A DNA stretch of 23,384 nt, taken from the NCBI GenBank assembly GCA_002450335.1, contig DJZB01000022.1:90084-113467 (forward strand), given 5' to 3'. The notes beneath the pieces were generated by a model, which was given only the letters and a program-made list of their open reading frames with translations, was not told the DNA's origin and did no database searches. A program made the position numbers and the translations under genes. Shown here in pieces: positions 14,621-21,807 of the stretch (positions are counted from its first letter, which is position 1; every line of letters starts with the position of its first letter). Source of the DNA: Rhodobiaceae bacterium UBA6963. Its GTDB lineage: Bacteria; Pseudomonadota; Alphaproteobacteria; RS24.

Positions 14621-16096
14621 ATGAATCTCACCTTCACAGCTTTAAAAATCCCCGCATCCGGCACTCTAGGCATAACGGTTGGTGACAAGGGGCTTGGGGC
14701 GTTAGGCAAAAAACTTAACGAGATGACGGGCGGTGCTCTCGAGCGCGCAATGAAAAACAGCAGCTTTAAAGCTGGATCAAAATCATCTCTTACAATTCTT
14801 GAGCCGTCCGGGACAAAGCTTGGAAAAATTATCCTGATGGGTATGGGGCGTTCATCGGCTGTTAAATCTCACGACCTTGAGCAACTTGGCGGGAAATTTG
14901 CGGCGGCATGTGAAAAAGATAAAGCGGCGATGATCTTGTTTGAAACACCAGAAGGCTATGCCCTTAAACCGGATGAGGCGGCAGCACGTTTTGGGCTTGG
15001 CGTTTTGTTACGGAGTTACAGATTTAACAAATACAAAACTGTTAAAAAGAATGCGCCTGTTTTGAACAAGGTGACTATGGGAGTAAGCAATCCGACGACG
15101 GTGAAAAAAGCCTATACCCCGCTTAAAGGACTTGCCGCAGGTATGATGACCGCGCGCGATTTGGTTAATGAGCCGGCTAATGTTCTTCATCCGACAGAAT
15201 TTGCCAAGCGTGCAAAGGAACTGACTAAAGTTGGCGTGACGGTTGAGGTGCTAACTGAAGCACAAATGAAAAAATTGGGCATGGGATCACTTCTGGGCGT
15301 CGGGCAGGGCAGTGTACAGCCCAGCAAAATGGTTGTGATGCAATGGAAGGGTGCGGCTAAAGACAAAAAGCCAGTGGCTTTTGTTGGTAAAGGCGTGTGT
15401 TTTGACACAGGCGGTATTTCCATCAAGCCATCTGCAGGTATGGAAGATATGCGCGGCGATATGGGCGGCGCGGCTGCAGTCACGGGACTGATGGAAGCTT
15501 TGGCGCGCCGAAAAGCCAAAGCCAATGTTGTCGGGGTGATTGGTTTGGTTGAAAACATGCCATCCGGTGATGCACAACGCCCCGGCGATATTGTGACTTC
15601 CATGTCAGGACAAACGATTGAGGTTTTGAATACAGACGCAGAAGGACGCCTCGTATTGGCGGATGCACTTTGGTATACGCAGCAGCGCTTCAAGCCTCAG
15701 TTTATGATTGATTTGGCAACACTTACGGGCGCTATTTTGGTTGCACTTGGGCAGGAATATGCAGGACTGTTTACCAACAATGACAAAATCGCCGAGCGCC
15801 TAACTCAAGCTGGCGAAGCCGAAGATGAGAAGGTATGGCGTATGCCATTGCATGAAAAATTTGATAAGATGATCGATACGCCGAATGCGGATATGAAAAA
15901 TATAGGCGGGCGGTATGCCGGCTCGACCACGGCGGCGCAATTCCTTCAGCGGTTTACCAACAAAGTTCCATGGGCGCATCTCGATATTGCCGGCACGGCT
16001 ATGGGGTCTCCTAAAACCCCGACAAGCCAATCTTGGGCGAGTGGCTATGGTGTGAAATTATTAAACCGCTTCGTGAAGGATTATTATGAAGGCTGA
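14621..16096 (+). CDS. pepA: Leucyl aminopeptidase (M17 family)
   Basis: PepA is a cytoplasmic hexameric two-metal exopeptidase that removes N-terminal residues; in E. coli it also binds DNA in Xer recombination and carAB control. The N-terminal domain (1-160) is variable; the catalytic domain has the metal and catalytic residues Lys257, Asp262, Lys269, Asp280, Asp339, Glu341 and Arg343, with spacing identical to the E. coli set. The signature NTDAEGRLVLAD is at 337-348. The length of 491 is typical. The start has AGGAG six bases upstream. Its stop is two bases from the holC start, as in many proteobacteria. A DNA-binding role cannot be judged from this sequence. Confidence 0.97.
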   Translation: MNLTFTALKIPASGTLGITVGDKGLGALGKKLNEMTGGALERAMKNSSFKAGSKSSLTILEPSGTKLGKIILMGMGRSSAVKSHDLEQLGGKFAAACEKDKAAMILFETPEGYALKPDEAAARFGLGVLLRSYRFNKYKTVKKNAPVLNKVTMGVSNPTTVKKAYTPLKGLAAGMMTARDLVNEPANVLHPTEFAKRAKELTKVGVTVEVLTEAQMKKLGMGSLLGVGQGSVQPSKMVVMQWKGAAKDKKPVAFVGKGVCFDTGGISIKPSAGMEDMRGDMGGAAAVTGLMEALARRKAKANVVGVIGLVENMPSGDAQRPGDIVTSMSGQTIEVLNTDAEGRLVLADALWYTQQRFKPQFMIDLATLTGAILVALGQEYAGLFTNNDKIAERLTQAGEAEDEKVWRMPLHEKFDKMIDTPNADMKNIGGRYAGSTTAAQFLQRFTNKVPWAHLDIAGTAMGSPKTPTSQSWASGYGVKLLNRFVKDYYEG

Positions 16097-16098
16097 AC

Positions 16099-16557
16099 AT
16101 GACAGATGTTCTGTTCTATCATCTTGAGAGGCAGTCTCTGGAGCAAGCCTTGCCGATTTTGCTGGACCTCAGCATGCAACGCAATTGGCGTGTTGTCGTT
16201 CAGGCTGGTTCACCCGAGCGCGTGAAAATCCTTAATGAGCATTTATGGACTTATCAGGATGATAGCTTCATGCCGCACGGCGCGTCCGGTTATATGGCGC
16301 CTGAAGATGCGGCAGGGCAGCCGATTTGGCTGACGGACAGTGCTGAGTCACCAAATGACGCTCAAGTGTTGTTTCTGGTGGATGGCGCGGATCGTGATGA
16401 GATTAAACAGTTTGAACGGTGTATCTATATGTTTGACGGCGGCGATGAAGAGGCTGTTCGTCAGGCGAGGGATAAATGGAAATATCTTTCTGATGGAGAT
16501 TATAATCTGACTTATTACCAGCAAAACCATGCAGGAAAATGGGAAAAGAAGGGCTGA
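16099..16557 (+). CDS. holC: DNA polymerase III subunit chi
   Basis: Chi links the clamp loader (through psi) to single-stranded DNA-binding protein, helping primer handover on the lagging strand. The 152-residue protein has the HolC fold features: VLFYHLERQSLEQALPILL at the start, RNWRVVVQAGSPERVKILNEHLW, the FMPHG turn, QPIWLTDS and the NDAQVLFLVDGA strand. It follows pepA after two bases with no separate ribosome site visible beyond GAAGG, so it is translated from the pepA message. pepA-holC adjacency is a long-conserved pairing. Confidence 0.94.
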   Translation: MTDVLFYHLERQSLEQALPILLDLSMQRNWRVVVQAGSPERVKILNEHLWTYQDDSFMPHGASGYMAPEDAAGQPIWLTDSAESPNDAQVLFLVDGADRDEIKQFERCIYMFDGGDEEAVRQARDKWKYLSDGDYNLTYYQQNHAGKWEKKG

Positions 16558-16635
16558 GCAAACATTTTCAGAGATGAAATTTAGCCTTATTTCTTATGTA
16601 TTTTTTGGCCGCCTATGCTGAATCTTGTGTGGTTG

Positions 16636-16655
16636 TGCAAAGTCTTGCAAAGTCT
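16636..16655. repeat. Perfect 10-bp tandem repeat upstream of ndk
   Basis: TGCAAAGTCT occurs twice head to tail with no gap. Ten bases is about one helical turn, so two protein-binding half-sites would lie on the same face. The second copy overlaps the -35 box of the candidate ndk promoter. Confidence 0.75.
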
Positions 16656-16673
16656 GTGAACACCTCTTATAAG
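16645..16673 (+). promoter_or_regulatory. Candidate ndk promoter
   Basis: TTGCAA (16645-16650) is followed after 17 bases by TATAAG (16668-16673), five of six at the -10. A start near 16680 would give a leader of about 37 bases with the ribosome site AGAGGA. The six-pair TCTTAT/ATAAGA hairpin at 16665-16683 overlaps the -10. This 159-base gap between holC and ndk is otherwise unremarkable; I see no strong terminator for holC. Confidence 0.5.
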
Positions 16674-16716
16674 GCCGATAAGACAATCTATAGAGACAAT
16701 TCAAGAGGATAAACTC

Positions 16717-17139
16717 ATGGCTTTAGAACGTACTTTTTCAATCATCAAGCCCGATGCCACCAAACGTAATTTGACCGGAAAAATCATTGACCGTTTTGAA
16801 AGCAATGGACTGAGGGTGGTTGCATCCAAGCGACTTCACATGAGCCGTGAGCAAGCGGAAGGCTTTTATGCTGTCCATAAAGAGCGTCCTTTCTTTGGTG
16901 AGTTGGTCTCTTTCATGATTTCCGGGCCGGTTGTTGTGCAGGTACTGGAAGGCGAAAACGCCATTGCCAAAAATCGCGAGATTATGGGCGCGACGAACCC
17001 GGCCGACGCAGATGCGGGAACAATCCGTAAGGATTTTGCCGAGAGCATTGAAGCCAATTCAGTGCATGGCTCAGACGCACCTGAAACTGCGGCGGAAGAA
17101 ATTAAATTCTTCTTCTCCGATGACGAAATTGTCGGTTAA
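16717..17139 (+). CDS. ndk: Nucleoside diphosphate kinase
   Basis: Ndk transfers the gamma phosphate from ATP to other nucleoside diphosphates through a phospho-histidine, balancing NTP and dNTP pools. The 140-residue product is standard. Lys11 (IIKPDA), the phosphorylated His117 in the NSVHGSD signature (114-120), and ERPFFGELVSFMISGPVV are all present. AGAGGA precedes the ATG. It stands as a single transcription unit with its own candidate promoter, and its stop is only five bases from the purN stop on the other strand, with no obvious terminator between. Confidence 0.98.
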   Translation: MALERTFSIIKPDATKRNLTGKIIDRFESNGLRVVASKRLHMSREQAEGFYAVHKERPFFGELVSFMISGPVVVQVLEGENAIAKNREIMGATNPADADAGTIRKDFAESIEANSVHGSDAPETAAEEIKFFFSDDEIVG

Positions 17140-17144
17140 TTAAT

Positions 17145-17732
17145 TTACCCCTGCAGGCGGGCCAGCATCATGTCCAAAGCTTCGGGATAAGCGATTAATT
17201 CTTGCTCCATCACCCGCGCGGCAAGTGTGTCTTCCGTGTCATCGGGCAGCACATCTATTTGCCTTTGAACCAGTATCGGGCCTTCATCCATTTCAGGGCG
17301 CATCATATGCACTGTGCATCCATGCGTCTTGTCGCCTGCCTCCAGCACGCGGCGATGCGTGTGCAGTCCCTTATAAGCAGGGAGCAGAGACGGATGGATA
17401 TTAATAATGCGGTCTTGCCAGTGACGCACAAATTCCGGCGTCAGCAAGCGCATAAATCCTGCCGCACAAATTAGGTCTATGTTTGCCGCCTGCAAAGCTG
17501 TCTGCATTGCGGCGTCAAATTCGGCGCGGTCAGAATAATTTGTGTGATCAATCAGTTCATGCGGGATGTTATTGTCGCGGCAAAACTCTAATCCCTTGGC
17601 ATCCGGCCTGTTGCATATTGCCAGTTCTAATGTTGCGGCAACATTTTCAGCAAGAATATGCGCTACCAGATTCTTTAAGTTAGTTCCGGTTCCGGAAAAT
17701 AAAATAGCAATACGGGTTGGGTTGCTTGCCAT
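17145..17732 (-). CDS. purN: Phosphoribosylglycinamide formyltransferase (GART 1)
   Basis: PurN formylates GAR to FGAR with 10-formyl-tetrahydrofolate, the third step of purine synthesis. It has the phosphate loop SGTGTNLKNL (13-22), the catalytic residues Asn111, His113 and Asp149 in INIHPSLLPAYKG and HMMRPEMDEGP, and the KGLHTHRRVLEAGDKTHGCTV-like loop in between. The 195-residue length is slightly below the E. coli protein. The ATG at 17732 is two bases after the purM stop, so purM and purN form one coupled unit. Confidence 0.97.
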   Translation of the reverse strand: MASNPTRIAILFSGTGTNLKNLVAHILAENVAATLELAICNRPDAKGLEFCRDNNIPHELIDHTNYSDRAEFDAAMQTALQAANIDLICAAGFMRLLTPEFVRHWQDRIINIHPSLLPAYKGLHTHRRVLEAGDKTHGCTVHMMRPEMDEGPILVQRQIDVLPDDTEDTLAARVMEQELIAYPEALDMMLARLQG

Positions 17733-17734
17733 AT

Positions 17735-18814
17735 TTAGTCAGTAGGAAGGCCGGAGAATGTGACAGCATCCGCGTCACGCGCTGTGATATGCCCGATGAC
17801 AAAACTTTTTTCGCCTTGTTCCGCAAGGCTCTCCATCACCTTGTCGACATTTTCGGGGGCAGCAATAACCGTCATGCCGATACCGCAGTTAAAAGTTCGT
17901 AACATTTCCGTCATGGCCATATTGCCTGCCTGTTGTAACCAGTTAAAAATTGCCGGTATCTCCCAAGCTGTAAGGTCAACATGCGCTGTCAGGTCAGGTG
18001 CTAAAATGCGCGGCAAGTTTTCTTGAAACCCGCCACCTGTAATATGCACGAGACCTTTCACATTTTTCACTGTCTTAAGTGTTGCGAGTAGAGGCTTAAC
18101 GTAAACTTTGGTTGGCGTCAGCAGGGCTTCCGCCAGCGAAAGACTGCTGCCGGTCGGGTCGGGTGATGACCAGTTTAGATTTTGTTGCGCTACCAATCGG
18201 CGGATAAGCGAATAGCCGTTGGAATGGGGCCCGCTGGAAGCAAGTCCTATTATTACATCACCGGATTGAATGTCTTTGCGCGGTAAGACAGCGTCGCGCT
18301 CAACCGCGCCGACAGCAAACCCAGCCAAATCATAATCGCCATCGGCATACATGCCCGGCATCTCGGCTGTTTCACCACCAATCAGTGCACATCCGGCTTG
18401 CTTGCACCCTTCTGCAATGCCGGCAATTACCTGAGTGGCGATTTCGACGTCAAGATGACCGGAGGCAAAGTAATCAAGGAAAAAAAGTGGTTCCGCGCCT
18501 TGCACGACAAGGTCGTTGACACTCATGGCAACAAGGTCAATCCCGACTGTATTGTGGAGGCCGCTTTCAATCGCAACTTTAAGTTTTGTGCCAACCCCGT
18601 CGTTTGCAGCAACCAGCACAGGATCTTTATAATGACAGGCGGCGAGGTCAAACAAGCCCCCAAAGCCGCCAAGGTCGGCATCTGCGCCGGGTCGGGAAGT
18701 CGCTTTTGCCATAGGTGCGATGCGGCGAACAAGATCGTTTCCGGCCTCAATATCAACACCGGCAGCTTTATAAGTTTCTTCGGAGGGCTGAGTTCTGTCT
18801 TTTTTGTCTGTCAT
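17735..18814 (-). CDS. purM: Phosphoribosylformylglycinamidine cyclo-ligase (AIR synthetase)
   Basis: PurM closes the imidazole ring of FGAM with ATP to give AIR, the fifth purine step. Visible motifs are the N-terminal TYKAAGVDIEAGNDLV, ATP-binding NDGVGTKLKVA (71-81), IGGETAEMPGMY (145-156), SSGPHSNGYSL and HITGGGFQENLPR (257-269). With the ATG at 18814 the protein is 359 residues, close to the family norm. The frame extends 22 codons upstream, but that part is basic, unlike PurM, and lies in the divergent intergenic DNA. No good ribosome site is seen at either start. It is followed by purN. Confidence 0.96.
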   Translation of the reverse strand: MTDKKDRTQPSEETYKAAGVDIEAGNDLVRRIAPMAKATSRPGADADLGGFGGLFDLAACHYKDPVLVAANDGVGTKLKVAIESGLHNTVGIDLVAMSVNDLVVQGAEPLFFLDYFASGHLDVEIATQVIAGIAEGCKQAGCALIGGETAEMPGMYADGDYDLAGFAVGAVERDAVLPRKDIQSGDVIIGLASSGPHSNGYSLIRRLVAQQNLNWSSPDPTGSSLSLAEALLTPTKVYVKPLLATLKTVKNVKGLVHITGGGFQENLPRILAPDLTAHVDLTAWEIPAIFNWLQQAGNMAMTEMLRTFNCGIGMTVIAAPENVDKVMESLAEQGEKSFVIGHITARDADAVTFSGLPTD

Positions 18815-18914
18815 GTTTGGTTTATAACTTATTTTCCGCGTTAATGACCGTAATCGACATGAAAAAGCCGTTTTTTTCAAGTTGTTTCATAGTATATCGG
18901 TTTTTGAGGAAAAA

Positions 18915-19988
18915 ATGTTGAAATTCTTAACCAAAACAAGCGTGTTTCTGGCACTCATATTTGCTGTCTTTCTTGGTACCACTTTGGGCGTACAGGCATC
19001 TAACCTGTTCGAGGTTAAAAATGTCAGTGTTGATGCTGAGGCCTCATCTGCGCTTGAGGCGCGAGGTATTGCCTTAAAGAATGGACAAACAAGAGCCTTT
19101 CAGGTGCTGTTAAAACGCTTAACCCGCGTTGAGGACTGGCCAGTCTTGCCTATTGTCAGTGAGCAAGAAATAGAAACTTTCGTCCGCCGTTTCCGTTTGC
19201 AGGATGAAAAAACCTCAACGCGTCGATATCTGGCGTCCATGTCAGTAGTTTTTGAGCCCGAAACCGTGCTGGATTTACTGCGGAATCTCAATATTCCGTT
19301 TTCCGAGACTCAGGCACGCCCGATGCTGTTATTGCCTGTTCTGGAAGATGTAGATGGGTACCGCCTTTGGGATAATCATTGGTGGGCTGAAAGCTGGGCT
19401 AAGATGGATTTGAGCAATATTCCTGCTCCGATGGTCTTGCCGCTCGGTGACCCTGAAGATCGCGCAATGCTGGATGTTGAGGATGTTCTTCTCAGTGATA
19501 CCCAAAGTATGGCGGCATTGGCAAAAAGATATAATGTGGACACGGTGGTGATTGCGCATGCTTTGGCAACCGAGACAGGACGTCTGGATGTTTCGGTTTA
19601 TCAATATTCTGCGGCGGGTAGTCGGTTATTTGTTAGAAATTACAAAGGGCGTCGTGATCCAGTTGAGCTTGCCGGTGAGGCTGTTGATGATATTCTCTCA
19701 GCCTTTGCGATTGAATGGAAACAGACATCAGTTGTTGAGGTTGGCGATCAAGTCACTTTCACTGTTGCCGCGGATTATGAGCGTATGGGCGATTGGCTTA
19801 CCATGCTTGAACGTCTTGAAGCGGCGAGCTTTATAAAATCAATGGACATCCATGTGCTTACCTCACAAGGTGCTATTTTATCATTGGCCTATACAGGATC
19901 TGTTGATCAGCTGGCTTCTAATCTGGCGCAAAGTGATATGCTGTTGCGTGAAGAAAAAAATGGCTGGCGACTTAAATTGAGACGCTAA
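18915..19988 (+). CDS. DUF2066 domain exported protein
   Basis: The function is not known. The ATG at 18915 has GAGGA four bases upstream and opens a clear signal peptide (MLKFLTK, then a hydrophobic stretch to about 24, probable cut after VQA at 28); the frame runs 11 codons further upstream but that would bury the signal. The mature 329 residues are soluble-looking, with alternating strands and helices. The early segment ALEARGIALKNGQTRAFQVLLKRL and the RRYLASMSVVFEP strand are typical of DUF2066. There is no lipobox Cys, so it is probably free in the periplasm. It diverges from purM and precedes the perM-type gene by 14 bases, an arrangement shared by many alpha- and some gammaproteobacteria, which argues for a link to PerM or Hda. 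Confidence 0.85.
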   Translation: MLKFLTKTSVFLALIFAVFLGTTLGVQASNLFEVKNVSVDAEASSALEARGIALKNGQTRAFQVLLKRLTRVEDWPVLPIVSEQEIETFVRRFRLQDEKTSTRRYLASMSVVFEPETVLDLLRNLNIPFSETQARPMLLLPVLEDVDGYRLWDNHWWAESWAKMDLSNIPAPMVLPLGDPEDRAMLDVEDVLLSDTQSMAALAKRYNVDTVVIAHALATETGRLDVSVYQYSAAGSRLFVRNYKGRRDPVELAGEAVDDILSAFAIEWKQTSVVEVGDQVTFTVAADYERMGDWLTMLERLEAASFIKSMDIHVLTSQGAILSLAYTGSVDQLASNLAQSDMLLREEKNGWRLKLRR

Positions 19989-20002
19989 TAAAAGGAAAAA
20001 AA

Positions 20003-21067
20003 ATGCAGAGCCTCACAATGAAACAACTCCTTCTTCTTATAGCTGCTGCGCTTGGCGTGTGGTTATTCGTTTCTCTTGCAGACATTATGCTGCCTTTTAT
20101 TGCCGGTTTTGCTGTGGCTTACTTGTTGGATCCTCTGGTGGATAGACTTGAGAAAATTGGCCTGCCAAGACTTTTATCCAGTTCACTGGTGATGGGTACG
20201 TTTATGTTACTCATCATAATTTTGATAACTGTAGGAATGCCTGTACTTGCCGAGGGCGTTCAGGAAGCCATTGCTGCCTTGCAGGAGCAATATGCGAAAT
20301 TCAAACTCTGGTTTGCAGGGATTGAAGATACATATTTGAAAGAAAATGAAGACATTCACAATACTCTCAAAGAATTTTCATCCTCGGCAGTGGATAATAT
20401 CGCAGCAATGGGGCAAGGCGTGTTGATGCGTGGATTATCTTTTCTGAATATTTTGACCTTGATTTTTATCACGCCAATTGTCTCATTCTATCTGTTAAAT
20501 GACTGGGACAAAATGATTGCGCAAATTGATTCTATTTTGCCGCCTAAACACGCCACGGCCATTCGTGAAGTCGCGCGCGAGGTTGAGGAGGTTCTTGATG
20601 GCTTTATTCATGGGCAGGCAACTATTTGCGTTTTCCTCGCAGTTTTTTATGCTGCCGGTTTATATTGGGTAGGTTTAAAAGGCGGTATAGCCGTTGGCGT
20701 ACTGGCAGGTCTTGTGAGTTTTATTCCCTATGTAGGGGCATTGTTTGGCGGTGTTCTGGCCGGGCTTCTTGGTTTAATGCAATTTTGGCCTGATATAACA
20801 AGCCTGTTACTTATCACAATGGTCTTCACCGTCGGGCAATTTATTGAAGGGAACTTTCTAACGCCGCGATTAATCGGTGGCAGGGTAAGACTTCATCCCG
20901 TTTGGATCATGTTCGCTTTGCTGGCATTTGGTTCTCTACTTGGATTTATAGGTCTTTTGTTAGCTGTGCCAGCCGCGGCTGTTATTGGTGTGTTGGTGCG
21001 TTATGTTATTAGAATCTATCAATCAGAAAATCTAACAGATAACGCCTCACCTTCTGGACAAGATTAA
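20003..21067 (+). CDS. AI-2E/PerM family membrane protein
   Basis: This is a multi-pass inner-membrane protein of the AI-2E transporter-like (PerM/TqsA) family. Members include putative permeases, an autoinducer exporter and Na+/H+ antiporters, so the substrate is open. There are about seven to eight helices: two near the N-terminus (8-45), one at 60-82, a soluble segment (85-140), a helix at 148-168, then 206-260, 268-290 and 305-345. Diagnostic features are IAGFAVAYLLDPLVDRLEK (33-51), FITPIVSFYLLNDWDKM, the GLVSFIPYVGALFGG segment and GQFIEGNFLTPRLIGGRVRLHP. AAAGGA lies upstream of the ATG. Its TAA stop shares one base with the hda ATG. perM next to a DnaA-like gene is widely conserved. 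Confidence 0.92.
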   Translation: MQSLTMKQLLLLIAAALGVWLFVSLADIMLPFIAGFAVAYLLDPLVDRLEKIGLPRLLSSSLVMGTFMLLIIILITVGMPVLAEGVQEAIAALQEQYAKFKLWFAGIEDTYLKENEDIHNTLKEFSSSAVDNIAAMGQGVLMRGLSFLNILTLIFITPIVSFYLLNDWDKMIAQIDSILPPKHATAIREVAREVEEVLDGFIHGQATICVFLAVFYAAGLYWVGLKGGIAVGVLAGLVSFIPYVGALFGGVLAGLLGLMQFWPDITSLLLITMVFTVGQFIEGNFLTPRLIGGRVRLHPVWIMFALLAFGSLLGFIGLLLAVPAAAVIGVLVRYVIRIYQSENLTDNASPSGQD

Positions 21068-21795
21068 TGCATGAATTAGTGGGTGAGCAGTTTGTTTTTG
21101 ATTTGCCATTTCGCCCGGCTCTGGACAGGGAGAATTTTCTGGTTTCGGACTCCAATCTTCGGGCAGTCGATACGATTGATAACTGGCCTTCCAGTTCAGA
21201 GACAGAAACAGATTATGTAAAAATGATCTGTGGCCCTAAAGCCTGTGGGAAATCTCATCTGGCTGCTGTTTGGGGTCTTAAAATGGGCGCTTTTATTCTT
21301 TCTGCAACAGATTTACACCTGCATGAACTTGATAAATTAATGGATGAAGAAGCACTGGTCGTGGACGGTGTTGAAAATATCGGGCGCGATCAGTTAACCC
21401 GGTCTGCAAATGAAGAAATATTGTTCCATTTGATTAATAATGCGCGACAAAGACGGTATCCACTTTTGTTGACTGCCGGCTTGGCTCCGGGTCATTTGCA
21501 AATTGAACTTGCCGATTTAAAATCGCGGCTATCCGCTTTGGTCGTTGCCACGATGCTACCACCATGTGATATGTTGATGCGTGCAGTTCTGGTAAAGCTC
21601 TTTGCCGACCGACAGCTTAAAACGGATGAAAAGGTTGTGTCTTATCTTGTCTCAAGATTGGAAAGGTCATTTTTAAGTTTGAACGAAATCGTCTCAACAA
21701 TTGACCGTACAACACTGAGCCGAAAGGTACCTATCACTGTGCCCATGGTACGCGAAGTTATGGCGCTTAGTGATGATTTGATGGACGATGAATAG
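21067..21795 (+). CDS. hda: DnaA regulatory inactivator Hda-like AAA+ protein
   Basis: Hda/HdaA acts with the DNA-loaded beta clamp to stimulate ATP hydrolysis by DnaA and so limit re-initiation. The protein has an N-terminal clamp-binding motif (QFVFDLPF, 8-15), Walker A GPKACGKSHL (56-65), Walker B LVVDGVEN (97-104), a box VII region DLKSRL (150-155) with a probable arginine finger Arg154, and the sensor II segment LERSFLSL with Arg200. It lacks the DnaA helix-turn-helix DNA-binding domain, which separates it from DnaA. The Walker A has Ala-Cys where Gly-Ser or Gly-Thr is more usual. At 242 residues it is typical. It is coupled to the upstream gene (TAATG). Confidence 0.92.
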   Translation: MHELVGEQFVFDLPFRPALDRENFLVSDSNLRAVDTIDNWPSSSETETDYVKMICGPKACGKSHLAAVWGLKMGAFILSATDLHLHELDKLMDEEALVVDGVENIGRDQLTRSANEEILFHLINNARQRRYPLLLTAGLAPGHLQIELADLKSRLSALVVATMLPPCDMLMRAVLVKLFADRQLKTDEKVVSYLVSRLERSFLSLNEIVSTIDRTTLSRKVPITVPMVREVMALSDDLMDDE

Positions 21796-21807
21796 GGTTA
21801 AGACCTA

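Noticed and set aside
15187..15693. 168-residue open frame opposite pepA
   Set aside because: The pepA frame has all its catalytic residues; the antisense frame is Pro/Ser/Thr-rich, as expected for the complement of a coding region.
18860..18879. TGAAAAA/TTTTTCA hairpin between purM and the DUF2066 gene
   Set aside because: The stem is almost all A/T and lies between divergent starts, so a terminator makes no sense; probably an A/T-rich promoter by-product.
18815..18880. 22-residue upstream extension of purM
   Set aside because: It is basic and unlike PurM N-termini, and has no ribosome site; MTDKK at 18814 fits the family length.
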